Notes: generated by a model from the sequence alone, not told the origin. Positions 1-8,907 are shown, numbered from the stretch's first letter. The stretch is DNA of 40,831 nucleotides from Prevotellaceae bacterium (GCA_031263585.1 JAISFN010000082.1:1-40831); one strand, 5' to 3'. Made by a program: numbers and translations.

Positions 1-117
1 CGTTCCTTCAACAAGCCTATTGTCCAAATAACGAACATTGTCAGGATCGTCCTTATCACAAGAGTAAAATACGAATACAAACAATAATGAATATAATACT
101 AATAATCCTTTTTTCAT
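1..117 (-). CDS. Putative lipoprotein, N-terminal part only (runs off the window)
   Basis: An ATG at 117 on the minus strand opens a frame that stays open to the window edge, giving 39 residues. The start MKKGLLVLYSLLFVFVFYSC is a typical short lipoprotein signal, with the lipobox cysteine at residue 20 followed by an acidic stretch (DKDDPDN). In Bacteroidota, an acidic run after the lipid cysteine is often linked to surface export of lipoproteins. It lies 35 bp downstream of the small gene at 153-353 on the same strand, so the two may be co-transcribed. The mature domain lies outside the window, so no function can be given. Confidence 0.6.
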   Translation of the reverse strand, partial: MKKGLLVLYSLLFVFVFYSCDKDDPDNVRYLDNRLVEGT

Positions 118-152
118 AATAAATACATTTTTAGTGTAAAAAATTATATACT

Positions 153-353
153 TTATCTTGCATTAGCTTCTTCTCTGTTGAATTTGTAATCCTGTGGTAA
201 AGCGAGTCCGAAATCGGTAAATGTTACTTTTTTTGTACGCTTGCGTTCATCGGAATATCGCACTCCTGCATTGATTCCCCAGGTTTTTAGAAACAGCAAC
301 AACGCATCTGTCTTTACATTGTCTATCTCTGATTTGAATATTATTTCTGTCAT
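153..353 (-). CDS. Small protein (66 aa), antitoxin-like, unknown function
   Basis: This is a 66-residue soluble protein with no signal or membrane segment. It begins with a short strand-like segment (TEIIFKSEI), then a helix-like segment (ALLLFLKTWGI), a basic middle (DERKRTKK), and ends in FKFNREEANAR-like residues. This layout resembles small Bacteroidota proteins often labelled as antitoxins, but I cannot name a family, and no toxin follows: the next gene on the strand is a lipoprotein. A full Bacteroidota promoter (TTG, 19 bp spacer, TACCTTTG) sits just upstream, which is good support that the gene is real. Confidence 0.5.
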   Translation of the reverse strand: MTEIIFKSEIDNVKTDALLLFLKTWGINAGVRYSDERKRTKKVTFTDFGLALPQDYKFNREEANAR

Positions 354-374
354 AATCCTTTATTTTTGGAAATA

Positions 375-404
375 CAAAGGTACAATCTTTATTTCGAATG
401 GCAA
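375..404 (-). promoter_or_regulatory. Complete Bacteroidota-type promoter for the 66-aa gene
   Basis: On the minus strand, TTG at 404-402 is followed by a 19 bp spacer and TACCTTTG at 382-375. This matches the -33 TTG / -7 TAnnTTTG pattern of the Bacteroidota primary sigma factor. Transcription would start near 368, about 15 bases before the ATG at 353. Confidence 0.6.
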
Positions 405-754
405 AAAAATTCTTTTCCCAACGAAACACCTCAGGAATGTGAAATAAACAAGATATAACAGTTTTGGTGGAATTGCCCCTGCGCTCATCCAATGTTTTAT
501 AAGTTATAAATTTTTTGTTCCTAAGATAAACGATTTCAAACAGTGTACCAAATCAAGTTACAGCTATTTCAGAACAAACGTATAAAATTATATTTTACAC
601 TTGATTATTCAGGGCTTTTCTTCCACAATAATACACTAAATCAATATTTTACATTATCGTAAGCCATAGACGAAACAATCCAGTATTTTTCATTTTTTAC
701 ATCAATAATTTTGATACTTGATTATCTTTTCATGCGTTTGCCCTGACAGCTATT
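405..754. other. Intergenic region, no gene recognised
   Basis: About 350 bp between the promoter of the 66-aa gene and the stop of mtgA. It is AT-rich. The longest minus-strand frame through it (247-492) overlaps the promoter and has no protein-like features. No clear terminator hairpin, RNA gene or repeat was seen. Confidence 0.5.
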
Positions 755-1474
755 TTACTTCTTCTTTTTGATTTTTTCATCCTTTTTATTTTTTGTATTC
801 ACATCTATATCTCCAAGTTGCTTCATTACCCTCATAATTTGTTGCTGCCGCTGTCTCATATAGGCTGTCGGATTAGCGGGATTGCGTTCCCGCGGATTGG
901 GCAATGCCGCCGCAATTAACGCAGCTTCTTCACGGGTTAATTTCCGTGCCGGCTTATTAAAATAGCGCTGTGCTGCCGCTTCAACTCCATATATCCCTTT
1001 ACCCGTTTCGATAACGTTCAAATACACTTCGATAATCCGCTCTTTATTCCAAAAAAATTCGATTAAAATGGTAAAATAAGCCTCTAAACCCTTACGCACC
1101 CAAGTACGCGAAGATATCAGAAAAACATTTTTTGCCACCTGCTGGGTTATTGTACTTGCACCGCGTTTGCGTTTACTTTTTTTATTATGCTTCAAGGCGG
1201 CATCAATGGCATCCCAGTCGAACCCGCTGTGGTTGATAAATTTATTGTCTTCCGAGGCTATAACGGCCATTAGCATATTAGGTGAAATATCCTCAATCGG
1301 CGTCCATTTTTTCTGCGTGTAAAAATTTTTATCGTTTATATTTTCGAAATAACGGATGGTCATTAATGGGGTATAACGTACAGGTAACCATTTAAATATA
1401 ATGATCGATACAATAGTAGATACAAAAAATAATAGTACCAGGTAGAGAATTATTCTCCCTATTTTTTTGAACAT
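755..1474 (-). CDS. mtgA: Monofunctional biosynthetic peptidoglycan transglycosylase
   Basis: Polymerises lipid II into glycan strands on the outer face of the inner membrane, without a transpeptidase domain. The 239-residue length fits the monofunctional GT51 family. One membrane anchor spans about residues 7-28. The GT51 motifs follow in order: ASEDNKF, with the likely catalytic Glu75; GASTITQQVAKN; RKGLEAYFTILIEFFWNKE; and the ETGKGIYGVEAAAQRYF block. The C-terminus is a lysine/aspartate-rich tail (KNKKDEKIKKKK) of no known role. It appears to be a single-gene unit, with a -7 box at 1521-1528. The catalytic region looks intact. Confidence 0.93.
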   Translation of the reverse strand: MFKKIGRIILYLVLLFFVSTIVSIIIFKWLPVRYTPLMTIRYFENINDKNFYTQKKWTPIEDISPNMLMAVIASEDNKFINHSGFDWDAIDAALKHNKKSKRKRGASTITQQVAKNVFLISSRTWVRKGLEAYFTILIEFFWNKERIIEVYLNVIETGKGIYGVEAAAQRYFNKPARKLTREEAALIAAALPNPRERNPANPTAYMRQRQQQIMRVMKQLGDIDVNTKNKKDEKIKKKK

Positions 1475-1520
1475 TTGTTTTTATGCTAAAATAAAGTTCG
1501 GGATAAAATGTTGTTATTTG

Positions 1521-1528
1521 CAAAATTA
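1521..1528 (-). promoter_or_regulatory. -7 promoter box of mtgA
   Basis: TAATTTTG on the minus strand matches TAnnTTTG and lies about 47 bases upstream of the mtgA start. No TTG is present at the usual -33 spacing, so this is a partial match. Confidence 0.35.
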
Positions 1529-1607
1529 ATATTTCTATTCTGAATAATATAAAAACAAGCTTATTTCGAGGTTTTCCCTAATATATTTGCTTATTGTATG
1601 ATCTTTA

Positions 1608-2555
1608 CTATTTCCTTCTGTCGTAGCTTTTATATGCTGGGCAAAGCGGTTCCTTATAAAACAAACGATTAAGCTGCCAGGCCAGAAATATTTCGTGCGT
1701 ACCATAGCGCGAAAGGCTGTTAAAACCATATCCATAGTCGAATGAATAGCCCATACGCAGGCTTTTGGTAATGTTAACCCCGGCCAGTAATGCAAATTCC
1801 TTGTTAAAGCGGAACATTCCGCCTAACCAAAAACGGTCGTTATACTCATACCGTTGTTCCATTTTAAGAAAATAAAACAGGGCGCCAACTTCAACGCGCG
1901 AAGATTTATTACGGTATGTAAAGGCAACGGAAGGCTCTACACTCATTATCGTTCCGGTATTTAGCCTCGACGATGCATAGGCCCATATATTTTCGGTATT
2001 AGCAAAATATTTTTCTTTTTTATTTACACCCAGATGCTTAACAGCTAACCCGATTTTAATCGATCCGCGATACTCTACTCCGAAATCAAAATCGGGTGAT
2101 ATTTCCGAGGCATTACCGTATGCCAGATCAGGGTCGTAGCTATTATCAACCAAAGCCCTGTTTATGTCCCTGTTACGGCTCAATATACCGCCCGATATAC
2201 CAAGAGAGATAAACGACATCTGTGTTAGTTGAAAATGGTATGAATAACTAGCCCGCACGTTAAAGGAACTAGTTATGCGGCCAATTTCGTCGTGCATTAC
2301 CGATATACCTATACCCGACTTCCAATTTTCGATATAACTGTCAGCACTAAATGCCTGGGTAGACGGAGCGCCTTTAATACCCACCCATTGCTGACGTGCA
2401 TGCAAAAATAAGCTCGAAGTATAGCTATTGCCTGTTGCCGCCGGATTATACAACGTCTCGTTAAACCAACGTTGGGTAATATCGGCATCGCCCTGAGCAG
2501 ATAAGGAAACTCCCAACGATACGAATGCAAAGAATAATATTAATCGTTTTATCAT
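1608..2555 (-). CDS. PorP/SprF-family T9SS outer-membrane protein
   Basis: A predicted beta-barrel outer-membrane protein that helps secrete or anchor a partner adhesin through the type IX secretion system. A signal peptide (about residues 1-20, ending SLSAQG) is followed by the family hallmarks: an early WFNETLYNPAATGNSY segment (the NPA motif typical of PorP/SprF), ARQQWVGIKGAP, and many alternating strands, for example GIGISVMHDEIG and SFDYGYGFN. The length is 316 residues. The upstream TTG at 2561 is less likely than the ATG at 2555. It sits 8 bp downstream of the large adhesin gene on the same strand, the usual adhesin-SprF pairing, so the adhesin is its probable client. Confidence 0.9.
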   Translation of the reverse strand: MIKRLILFFAFVSLGVSLSAQGDADITQRWFNETLYNPAATGNSYTSSLFLHARQQWVGIKGAPSTQAFSADSYIENWKSGIGISVMHDEIGRITSSFNVRASYSYHFQLTQMSFISLGISGGILSRNRDINRALVDNSYDPDLAYGNASEISPDFDFGVEYRGSIKIGLAVKHLGVNKKEKYFANTENIWAYASSRLNTGTIMSVEPSVAFTYRNKSSRVEVGALFYFLKMEQRYEYNDRFWLGGMFRFNKEFALLAGVNITKSLRMGYSFDYGYGFNSLSRYGTHEIFLAWQLNRLFYKEPLCPAYKSYDRRK

Positions 2556-2563
2556 TATCAAAA

Positions 2564-5500
2564 TTAACGCTTTACTATTGAAATGGGGCCGCTTTTCTTT
2601 TCTTTTTTACCTTCTTCATTAACAATAGTTACGGTATAAAAATAGGTATCTGGAGGTAAAATCATTCCTTTATATGTACCATCCCAACCGTTATCGCCTT
2701 CAAACAGCTTAACACCTAAACGATTGTATATTATCACATGACAACCCTCCATAAAGTGGTCGTTAAATCCGTCGCCGTTAGGGGTAAATACTTCAGAAAT
2801 AAACACCTCGCCTTCCAACAGATAATCCTTATCAACAGAACATCCGTCAACATCCGTAACTTCAACTGTAAATGTCGATTTTTCCAACAAACCTTCATCC
2901 GATGTGATGCCGCTTATCGCTCCCGATGTCGTTAAAATAAACCCTGTCGGAAGGTTTCCATCGGTAATTGTAAAATTAGGCGATTTAGCATTTGTTATCA
3001 GCGAAACATCATACGATGCCCCCCGCTTATACCGGGGTAATTTATCCGGATTGATATAGAGTGAATCTCCCACAGTAATAGTAACTTCATCAGTAGCATC
3101 TCCACAACCTGTGTTTGTAGCAGTTACCGTATAAGTAGCCGTTTGTGTCGCCCTGAATGTAGTCGATGGTACATTCCAGCTGATATCGCCCTCGCCGCTG
3201 ATTACGGTAAGTGTAAGCATTTCGCCATAACACACAAACTTGTCACCCATAGCGATAACCGAAGGAGGCAGAGACATGGTAATATTAACCGTATCGTAAG
3301 CCTCACAAGTCCCGTTCGAGGCCATCACATAAAACGACGTGTCGCTAACAGGTGTTACAATAGTATTTGAAACATTCCATGTAATGGGAGAATCCGACTG
3401 AGCGGTAAGTTTGACGGTTTCGCCCATACAAACCGTTAAATCGTCCATTGCTTTTAAAACAGGTGTAGGTTTAATTGTAATAGTAACCATAGCAAGTGTT
3501 TCGCATCCGTTTCTAAAACCCTTAGCCGAATAAATGGTTGTTTCGGTAGTATGTATGATAATCTCAAGTTTATTTATCCATTGATTATTGATATTCCATA
3601 AAATAGAATCACCATTAAAATCGACCGCACATAAATCAACAGGTTCATTACTGCAAACTATGGTATCGGCGCGTAGTTTCAATATTGGGGGCAGGTTAAC
3701 GTTTACGGTAACACTATCGACCGCCGTAGCGCACGAATTAAAAGCATTACCATAGTATACTGTTGTTGCGTTAGGGCTTTGTGTTGCCGAAATAGCCGTT
3801 CCTCCTATCGATTTGCTCCAATATACTTCACCTGTCGATTCGGCTGTAAGTGTGAGCGAACTGCCTTGGCAGATGGTCGTATCGGCCATTGCTTTAATGC
3901 TAAGGTCTTTGGCTATGAAAATGTTTACAGTATCATAAGCCGTGCAAACATCATTGGATGCTGTAACATAAAAAGATGTATCACTAACAATGGTTACGGT
4001 TGTGTTCGGAACATTCCAGCTTACCGAAGCATTGGACTGTGCTGTAAGTTTAACCGATTCACCCCGACAAACCGTTAAATCATCCATTGCCTGTAAATCG
4101 GGTGTAGGGCTGATTTTTACGGTAACAGTGGCCAACGCTTCGCATGTATTTTTATAGCCCTTAGCCCTATACATTGTTGTTTGTTCGGCGTTTACGGTTA
4201 GCTTGGGGCTATTTATCCACTGATCGTTAATTTCCCACAATATCGAATCACCGTCGAAATCAACCGCATATAAATCAACAGGTTCATTTTTACATATTAC
4301 GGTATCCGAGCGCAATTTCAGCTCAGTAATATTTATACTAACCAAAACACTGTCGGTAGCAATGCCGCATACATTTTTAACATTGGCATAGTATGTAGTT
4401 GTTTCTATGGGTGTTTGCATTGACGATATGGGCGAACCTCCAATGGATTTTGTCCAGTAAACACTTCCCTGCGATTCGGCTGTAAGCGCTATCGGTGAAC
4501 CTTTACATATAGCGGTATCGGCCATAGCTGTAATGTCCATCAATGTATTTATATGTAAATTAATATCTCCCTCTATATCATAGTTTTCCATGTCCTGGCA
4601 ACGATAAGCCGATGTTGCTTTTACATGGTATGTATTGCTCTCCTTCGGATTTACCAGCGTCGGGTTAACATCACCCCAATCGGGCAGACCTATATACACA
4701 TTTTTATTTAACAAATCATTCAGGTCTATTGTTTGCTCGATGTTATTACAGGTAGTCGTATCGGTTATTGCCACCAGCTTCGGATAATCTTTTACATCAA
4801 TGGCTATTGTAGCGGTTTCTGTAGTAATTGTTCCGTCACTTAAGCTTTTTGTTTTGATATTTGCTTTAAATGTTGTGGCGGCAGTTGGAGACCAACTGTA
4901 TTTCCATTGAGATGGAGTTGCTTCAATCCTGTCCGAGTGTTTGATTGCAGGACTTACCCATTCAACAGTGTCGATAGTACCGCACGAACCAGATAATACA
5001 GCAATTTCAACTACATCATTTTTACAAATAACATAAGGATAGTAATTCTGGGAGCTTACTACCGATTGGTGGGATAACGAAGGCTTTGTCCCCTCGACTT
5101 TCAAGTTTACCGATAACTCCTGATTTGAAAAATTTTGTGAAATATTTTGACAATCGTTTGGTATAGAAACATTTGCCTCGAAACGAGCGATAAGCGTTAC
5201 ATCATTATTTATTTTATAAGCCGACGGATTGGTTATGTCTTTCCACGATACATTAAAACCGCTTATTTCGCTATCTGTTCCCGGGTGGTAACTGTACTCT
5301 TTTCCTTTTACATTGCTAACTGTAAAATAAATAAGATTAGTTAAATCGACTATTTCTCCCACACAAAATGTATACTCGTTTTTTACTTTTAATGTTTTTC
5401 CATCCAAGGGTATTTTAACATCGACTTTAACATTTTTCTGGGCTCTTTTACCGCAAACGTTATTTAAGGCATAAACCCTGAAAGTTATTTGATAATCCTC

Positions 5501-5992
5501 CTTTTCTCCCTCTTTATCAGGTATTAATGATGTTCCATCGGCATATATATTATTTGTACCTAACCACTCCCACCAAATACTGTCGGCATAAGTTGTCGAT
5601 ACTACCTTTAATGTCAATTCATCACCAACACACAGGGATACATCCCCCGATACTTGAATTTCGGGCATGTCGGCAATTGAAATAATTACAGAAGCGCGTC
5701 CTGTTTCTCCATCCGACAACTGGTATACCAAACGATATTCGGATGTATCTGTAGGGAATATTACACTATCATAGATAGGGATAGGGGACTTGCCGGAATT
5801 GGGAGGAGGAATTTTATACCAATTTAACGTAACTGCATCACCGCGTTTAACTATAAGGTCGTTTAAATCAATCGACTCTCCTTTACATATCGTTGTATCT
5901 GTTATAACGGTAGGAGGGATAGCATTTTGCGCGTAAGATGGCACAAAAATATATAGGAATATCACACAGAATAACGAATACCGTTTTAGCAT
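2564..5992 (-). CDS. Large secreted SprB-like adhesin with Ig/PKD-like repeats and T9SS type B C-terminal domain
   Basis: This 1142-residue protein has a signal peptide (residues 1-22, ending PSYAQ) and then a chain of Ig/PKD-like modules. Each begins with a Cys-containing motif such as DTTICKGES, DVSLCVGDE, DTAICKGSP, DDLTVCRGES or DKFVCYGEM. Near the C-terminus is a putative-Ig type segment (LPTGFILTTSGAISG) and then the gliding-motility-associated C-terminal domain (FTPNGDGFNDHF ... IYNRLGVKLFEG ... GWDGTYKG ... PDTYFYTV), the sorting signal for type IX secretion and cell-surface attachment. The downstream PorP/SprF gene is the expected export partner. Residues about 487-912 hold a tandem duplication (see repeat). 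Likely role: surface adhesin or gliding-related filament; its ligand is unknown. Confidence 0.88.
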   Translation of the reverse strand: MLKRYSLFCVIFLYIFVPSYAQNAIPPTVITDTTICKGESIDLNDLIVKRGDAVTLNWYKIPPPNSGKSPIPIYDSVIFPTDTSEYRLVYQLSDGETGRASVIISIADMPEIQVSGDVSLCVGDELTLKVVSTTYADSIWWEWLGTNNIYADGTSLIPDKEGEKEDYQITFRVYALNNVCGKRAQKNVKVDVKIPLDGKTLKVKNEYTFCVGEIVDLTNLIYFTVSNVKGKEYSYHPGTDSEISGFNVSWKDITNPSAYKINNDVTLIARFEANVSIPNDCQNISQNFSNQELSVNLKVEGTKPSLSHQSVVSSQNYYPYVICKNDVVEIAVLSGSCGTIDTVEWVSPAIKHSDRIEATPSQWKYSWSPTAATTFKANIKTKSLSDGTITTETATIAIDVKDYPKLVAITDTTTCNNIEQTIDLNDLLNKNVYIGLPDWGDVNPTLVNPKESNTYHVKATSAYRCQDMENYDIEGDINLHINTLMDITAMADTAICKGSPIALTAESQGSVYWTKSIGGSPISSMQTPIETTTYYANVKNVCGIATDSVLVSINITELKLRSDTVICKNEPVDLYAVDFDGDSILWEINDQWINSPKLTVNAEQTTMYRAKGYKNTCEALATVTVKISPTPDLQAMDDLTVCRGESVKLTAQSNASVSWNVPNTTVTIVSDTSFYVTASNDVCTAYDTVNIFIAKDLSIKAMADTTICQGSSLTLTAESTGEVYWSKSIGGTAISATQSPNATTVYYGNAFNSCATAVDSVTVNVNLPPILKLRADTIVCSNEPVDLCAVDFNGDSILWNINNQWINKLEIIIHTTETTIYSAKGFRNGCETLAMVTITIKPTPVLKAMDDLTVCMGETVKLTAQSDSPITWNVSNTIVTPVSDTSFYVMASNGTCEAYDTVNITMSLPPSVIAMGDKFVCYGEMLTLTVISGEGDISWNVPSTTFRATQTATYTVTATNTGCGDATDEVTITVGDSLYINPDKLPRYKRGASYDVSLITNAKSPNFTITDGNLPTGFILTTSGAISGITSDEGLLEKSTFTVEVTDVDGCSVDKDYLLEGEVFISEVFTPNGDGFNDHFMEGCHVIIYNRLGVKLFEGDNGWDGTYKGMILPPDTYFYTVTIVNEEGKKEKKSGPISIVKR
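3255..4533 (-). repeat. Tandem ~640 bp duplication inside the adhesin gene
   Basis: Two head-to-tail copies of a three-module cassette, about 213 residues each: a MADT-ICxGS module, then a module with VDLYAVDFDGDSIL in copy 1 and VDLCAVDFNGDSIL in copy 2, then a DDLTVCxGE module ending AYDTVNI. Matching motifs are about 640 bp apart at all three positions (near 4530/3890, 4310/3672 and 4090/3450). This points to unequal recombination extending the surface stalk. Confidence 0.75.
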
Positions 5993-6023
5993 TACAGATT
6001 TTTAAAAGAATCAGATATCAAGG

Positions 6024-6031
6024 CAAAAGTA
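6024..6031 (-). promoter_or_regulatory. -7 promoter box of the adhesin-PorP/SprF operon
   Basis: TACTTTTG on the minus strand fits TAnnTTTG and lies 32 bases upstream of the adhesin ATG at 5992. No TTG was found at the -33 position. Confidence 0.4.
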
Positions 6032-6135
6032 CGGTTTATGTATTTATAGTAAATATAAATAAACGTTATATAATCTAAAAAATATGTTATTAGCCGACTA
6101 AATGAGTAATTAATAATAACTAATGATATAGTTGC

Positions 6136-6240
6136 TTGTCATGATGAATGTCGATGAAGCATCTTACATCTCATCAAATAGAGTTCCTTCGCTTTGCTCA
6201 AAACCGAACTTGCGAGCTCGCCGAAGGTAATGACAAAATT
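6136..6240. repeat. MITE-like intergenic repeat, copy 1
   Basis: About 105 bp beginning TTGTCAT and ending near ATGACAA (6230-6236), a 7 bp terminal inverted repeat. The interior includes TCCTTCGCTTTGCTCAAAACCG and an internal palindrome (CTTCG...CGAAG). It aligns along its whole length, in the same orientation, with 7759-7861. No coding capacity, so it is best read as a non-autonomous mobile repeat. Confidence 0.6.
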
Positions 6241-6258
6241 TTTGAAATACTTAGTTAG

Positions 6259-7632
6259 CTATATTCCGTACTTTTTCATTTTGTTAAATAATGTTTTCCG
6301 GCTAATGTTCAAAGCTTCGGCTGCCAATGTACGATTGTAGTTATAACGCATTAATGTATCAACAATCAATTCTTTCTCAACATGTTCGCTGGCATCTCTA
6401 ATTTTATTGTTATCACTTTCTGTATCAAGCAGAATAGATTCAATGCGGGGATAAACTTTTATGCGCATTGGTAAATGGTCTGCTATAATTTGTCCGGTTT
6501 GCGATAATATCATAGCGCTTTGTATAGCATTTTCCAAATCCCGGATATTACCTGGCCAATCGTATTCTTTAAGCAGATCTACAGCCTGTTGCGAAATATT
6601 GTTAACCGTAAGGTTCAATATCTTATTATATTTCATAATAAAATAATCAACCAATAAAGGTACATCCTCTCTCCGCTCGCGTAATGGCGGAACATTAATT
6701 GTAAATATATTAAGCCGGTATAATAAATCGAGCCTGAACGTTCCTTGCCTTACTTTTTCTTCCAGATTCCGGTTAGTAGCGGCAATAATGCGTACATCAA
6801 TCGGAATTGATTTTTTCCCGCCTACCCGGTTAATAACGCGTTCTTCAAGTACTCGTAATAACTTTACCTGGGCATCCAAAGGTAGTTCGCCTATCTCATC
6901 CAAAAAAAGCGTACTGCCATTGGCCTTTTCAAATGTTCCTATTTGCGTTTCTTTGGCATCGGTAAAAGCTCCTTTTTCATGACCGAATAATTCGCTTTCG
7001 ATTAATGTTAACGGGATAGCGCCACAATTTACGGTTATCAACGGCTTTTCGCTTCTCTGACTGTAATTATGTATCTGTCTTACAATAAGTTCTTTACCTA
7101 CTCCGCTTTCACCCAAAACCAACACGGTAACAGTAGTTTCCGCTATTTTTCGGACCTTGGCCATTACTTGCTGTAATTTGGGACTGTTTCCTATAATTTG
7201 CCAAAACGAGTAATTCTCTTTTAATTGCCCTTTTAAACGGGTCAGTTTATTCGAAATATCATTAAATTCTATGGCTCGCTTTACCGTAAGTAATAACTTA
7301 TCGTTGTCGAAAGGCTTTTCAATAAAATCATAAGCTCCGTTTTTAATTGCGTCAACAGCTAACGAAATTGAACCGTATGCAGTAACAATTATAATGGTTT
7401 GATTAGGGTTTTTGTTTTTAATTTGCAGCATGGCCTCCATACCCGTCATATCCGGCATTTGTTGGTCAAGCAATACAATGTCAGGCTTGAATGAACTTAA
7501 GGCTTTAACAGAGGCAACACCGTTTTCAACAGCCATTACCTCGTAACCCTCATCCTTAAGCAACATGACCATTACTCTCCGAATTTTTACTTCGTCATCG
7601 GCAATTAAAACTTTACTCTTCATAATTTCCAT
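6259..7632 (-). CDS. Sigma-54-dependent response regulator (NtrC/AtoC type)
   Basis: A DNA-binding activator that turns on sigma-54 promoters when phosphorylated. Domain order in 457 residues: receiver (about 6-120) with the acidic pocket ADDE and phospho-acceptor Asp56 in DIVLLDQQMPD; AAA+ ATPase (about 145-370) with Walker A GESGVGKE, the sigma-54 contact loop as GAFTDA (a variant of GAFTGA), Walker B LFLDEIGELP and an arginine-finger region (YRLNIF); and a C-terminal Fis-type helix-turn-helix (YNRTLAAEALNISRKTLFNKM). The alternative ATG at 7623 is equally plausible. No histidine kinase is next to it, so the partner must be encoded elsewhere. The gene stands alone and is bracketed by two copies of one repeat. 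Confidence 0.93.
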   Translation of the reverse strand: MEIMKSKVLIADDEVKIRRVMVMLLKDEGYEVMAVENGVASVKALSSFKPDIVLLDQQMPDMTGMEAMLQIKNKNPNQTIIIVTAYGSISLAVDAIKNGAYDFIEKPFDNDKLLLTVKRAIEFNDISNKLTRLKGQLKENYSFWQIIGNSPKLQQVMAKVRKIAETTVTVLVLGESGVGKELIVRQIHNYSQRSEKPLITVNCGAIPLTLIESELFGHEKGAFTDAKETQIGTFEKANGSTLFLDEIGELPLDAQVKLLRVLEERVINRVGGKKSIPIDVRIIAATNRNLEEKVRQGTFRLDLLYRLNIFTINVPPLRERREDVPLLVDYFIMKYNKILNLTVNNISQQAVDLLKEYDWPGNIRDLENAIQSAMILSQTGQIIADHLPMRIKVYPRIESILLDTESDNNKIRDASEHVEKELIVDTLMRYNYNRTLAAEALNISRKTLFNKMKKYGI

Positions 7633-7693
7633 ACAACGGAACAGGATGATTTATACTATCTTCTTATTCTTATTCTTATTCCCCACAATCTTA

Positions 7694-7701
7694 CAAAGGT
7701 A
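7694..7701 (-). promoter_or_regulatory. -7 promoter box of the sigma-54 regulator
   Basis: TACCTTTG on the minus strand is an exact TAnnTTTG match 62 bases upstream of the start at 7632. The -33 element is not evident. Confidence 0.4.
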
Positions 7702-7758
7702 CTATATTTAAAATAGCATAAAAACAGGACTGCTCAAAAAGCCGTACTTTAACTCATT

Positions 7759-7861
7759 TTGCCATCCTGAACGAAGCGAAGGATCTTATTATCAATTATA
7801 TTAAATCCTTCACTTCGTTCAGAACCGAGTTTTGCAAGTTCGACGAAGCCAATGACAATAT
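7759..7861. repeat. MITE-like intergenic repeat, copy 2
   Basis: About 103 bp beginning TTGCCAT and ending near ATGACAA (7852-7858). It contains CCTGAACGAAGCGAAGGATC and TCCTTCACTTCGTTCAGAACC, which can pair with each other as a long hairpin. It aligns with copy 1 at 6136-6240 in direct orientation. It lies between the aldolase stop and the regulator start. Confidence 0.6.
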
Positions 7862-7911
7862 AAAATACTTTTTGGATAACCCCATTTTTCGTAATCTCAT
7901 TTACAGACAAA

Positions 7912-8907
7912 TTATTGCACACGGTTTGCACTTCCTAGTACATTTATCGTTTTATGTATATAAAGTTTTTTCAAACTATCGCGGGCAGGCCCTAAATATT
8001 TACGCGGGTCGAATTCGGCAGGCTGAAGGGCGAATACTTCACGTACGGCAGCAGTCATAGCCAATCGGCCATCACTGTCGATATTAATTTTACATACCGC
8101 AGATGCAGCAGCCTTGCGCAATTCTTCTTCGGGAATCCCGATCGCATCTTTCAATTTTCCACCATATTTGTTAATAATAGCAACTAGGTCTTGCGGTACA
8201 GATGATGAGCCGTGCAACACGATAGGAAAACCAGGGATACGATTCATTATTTCGTCCAATATATCGAAACGTAAAGGCGGCGGAATCAAAATACCATCGG
8301 CATTACGCGTACATTGCTCAGGTTTAAACTTATTGGCTCCGTGCGATGTACCGATTGAAATAGCCAATGAATCAACACCCGTCTTGCTCACAAAATCTTC
8401 AACTTCTTCGGGGCGTGTGTAGGTATGGTGTTCAGCCGAGACCTCGTCTTCAATTCCAGCCAATACACCCAACTCACCTTCAACAGTAACATCGTATTTA
8501 TGTGCATATTCAACAACCTGGCGGGTTAATTTCACATTCTTTTCGTACGGATGATGCGAACCATCAATCATCACGGATGAAAAACCCATTTCGATACATG
8601 ATTTACACAATTCAAAAGTATCGCCATGATCTAAGTGCAAAACTATGGGAATACTAAGTCCCAGTTCTTTAGAATACTCAACTGCACCTTGTGCCATGTA
8701 ACGCAACAATGTTTGGTTGGCATATTTACGTGCGCCACTGGATACTTGCAGAATTACAGGCGATTTTGTTTCAACACAGGCTGAAACAATAGCCTGCAAT
8801 TGTTCCATGTTGTTAAAGTTAAATGCAGGGATGGCATACCCACCTGCCATGGCTTGCTTAAACAATTCGCGTGAATTAACAAGCCCCAGTTCGGTATAAT
8901 GAACCAT
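7912..8907 (-). CDS. fba: Fructose-bisphosphate aldolase, class II
   Basis: A cytoplasmic Zn2+-dependent enzyme of glycolysis and gluconeogenesis that splits fructose 1,6-bisphosphate into DHAP and glyceraldehyde 3-phosphate. Class II hallmarks are visible: an N-terminal GGYAIPAFNFNNMEQ, the metal/catalytic segment VLHLDHGD, a SVMIDGSHHPYEKN stretch, the EGELGVLAGIEDEV loop, and the SIGTSHGANKF and PIVLHGSSSVP blocks that carry the remaining metal and phosphate ligands. The ATG at 8907 (MVHYTELG) is chosen over the upstream TTG at 8913. The length of 331 residues fits the family. It is a single-gene unit with a -7 box at 8949-8956. Confidence 0.95.
   Translation of the reverse strand: MVHYTELGLVNSRELFKQAMAGGYAIPAFNFNNMEQLQAIVSACVETKSPVILQVSSGARKYANQTLLRYMAQGAVEYSKELGLSIPIVLHLDHGDTFELCKSCIEMGFSSVMIDGSHHPYEKNVKLTRQVVEYAHKYDVTVEGELGVLAGIEDEVSAEHHTYTRPEEVEDFVSKTGVDSLAISIGTSHGANKFKPEQCTRNADGILIPPPLRFDILDEIMNRIPGFPIVLHGSSSVPQDLVAIINKYGGKLKDAIGIPEEELRKAAASAVCKINIDSDGRLAMTAAVREVFALQPAEFDPRKYLGPARDSLKKLYIHKTINVLGSANRVQ

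Noticed and set aside
1-353. Type II toxin-antitoxin pair
   Set aside because: The gene after the antitoxin-like protein encodes a lipoprotein signal, not a toxin.
247-492. 81-residue minus-strand frame upstream of the 66-aa gene
   Set aside because: It overlaps the promoter and the real gene in another frame, and no protein-like pattern is visible.
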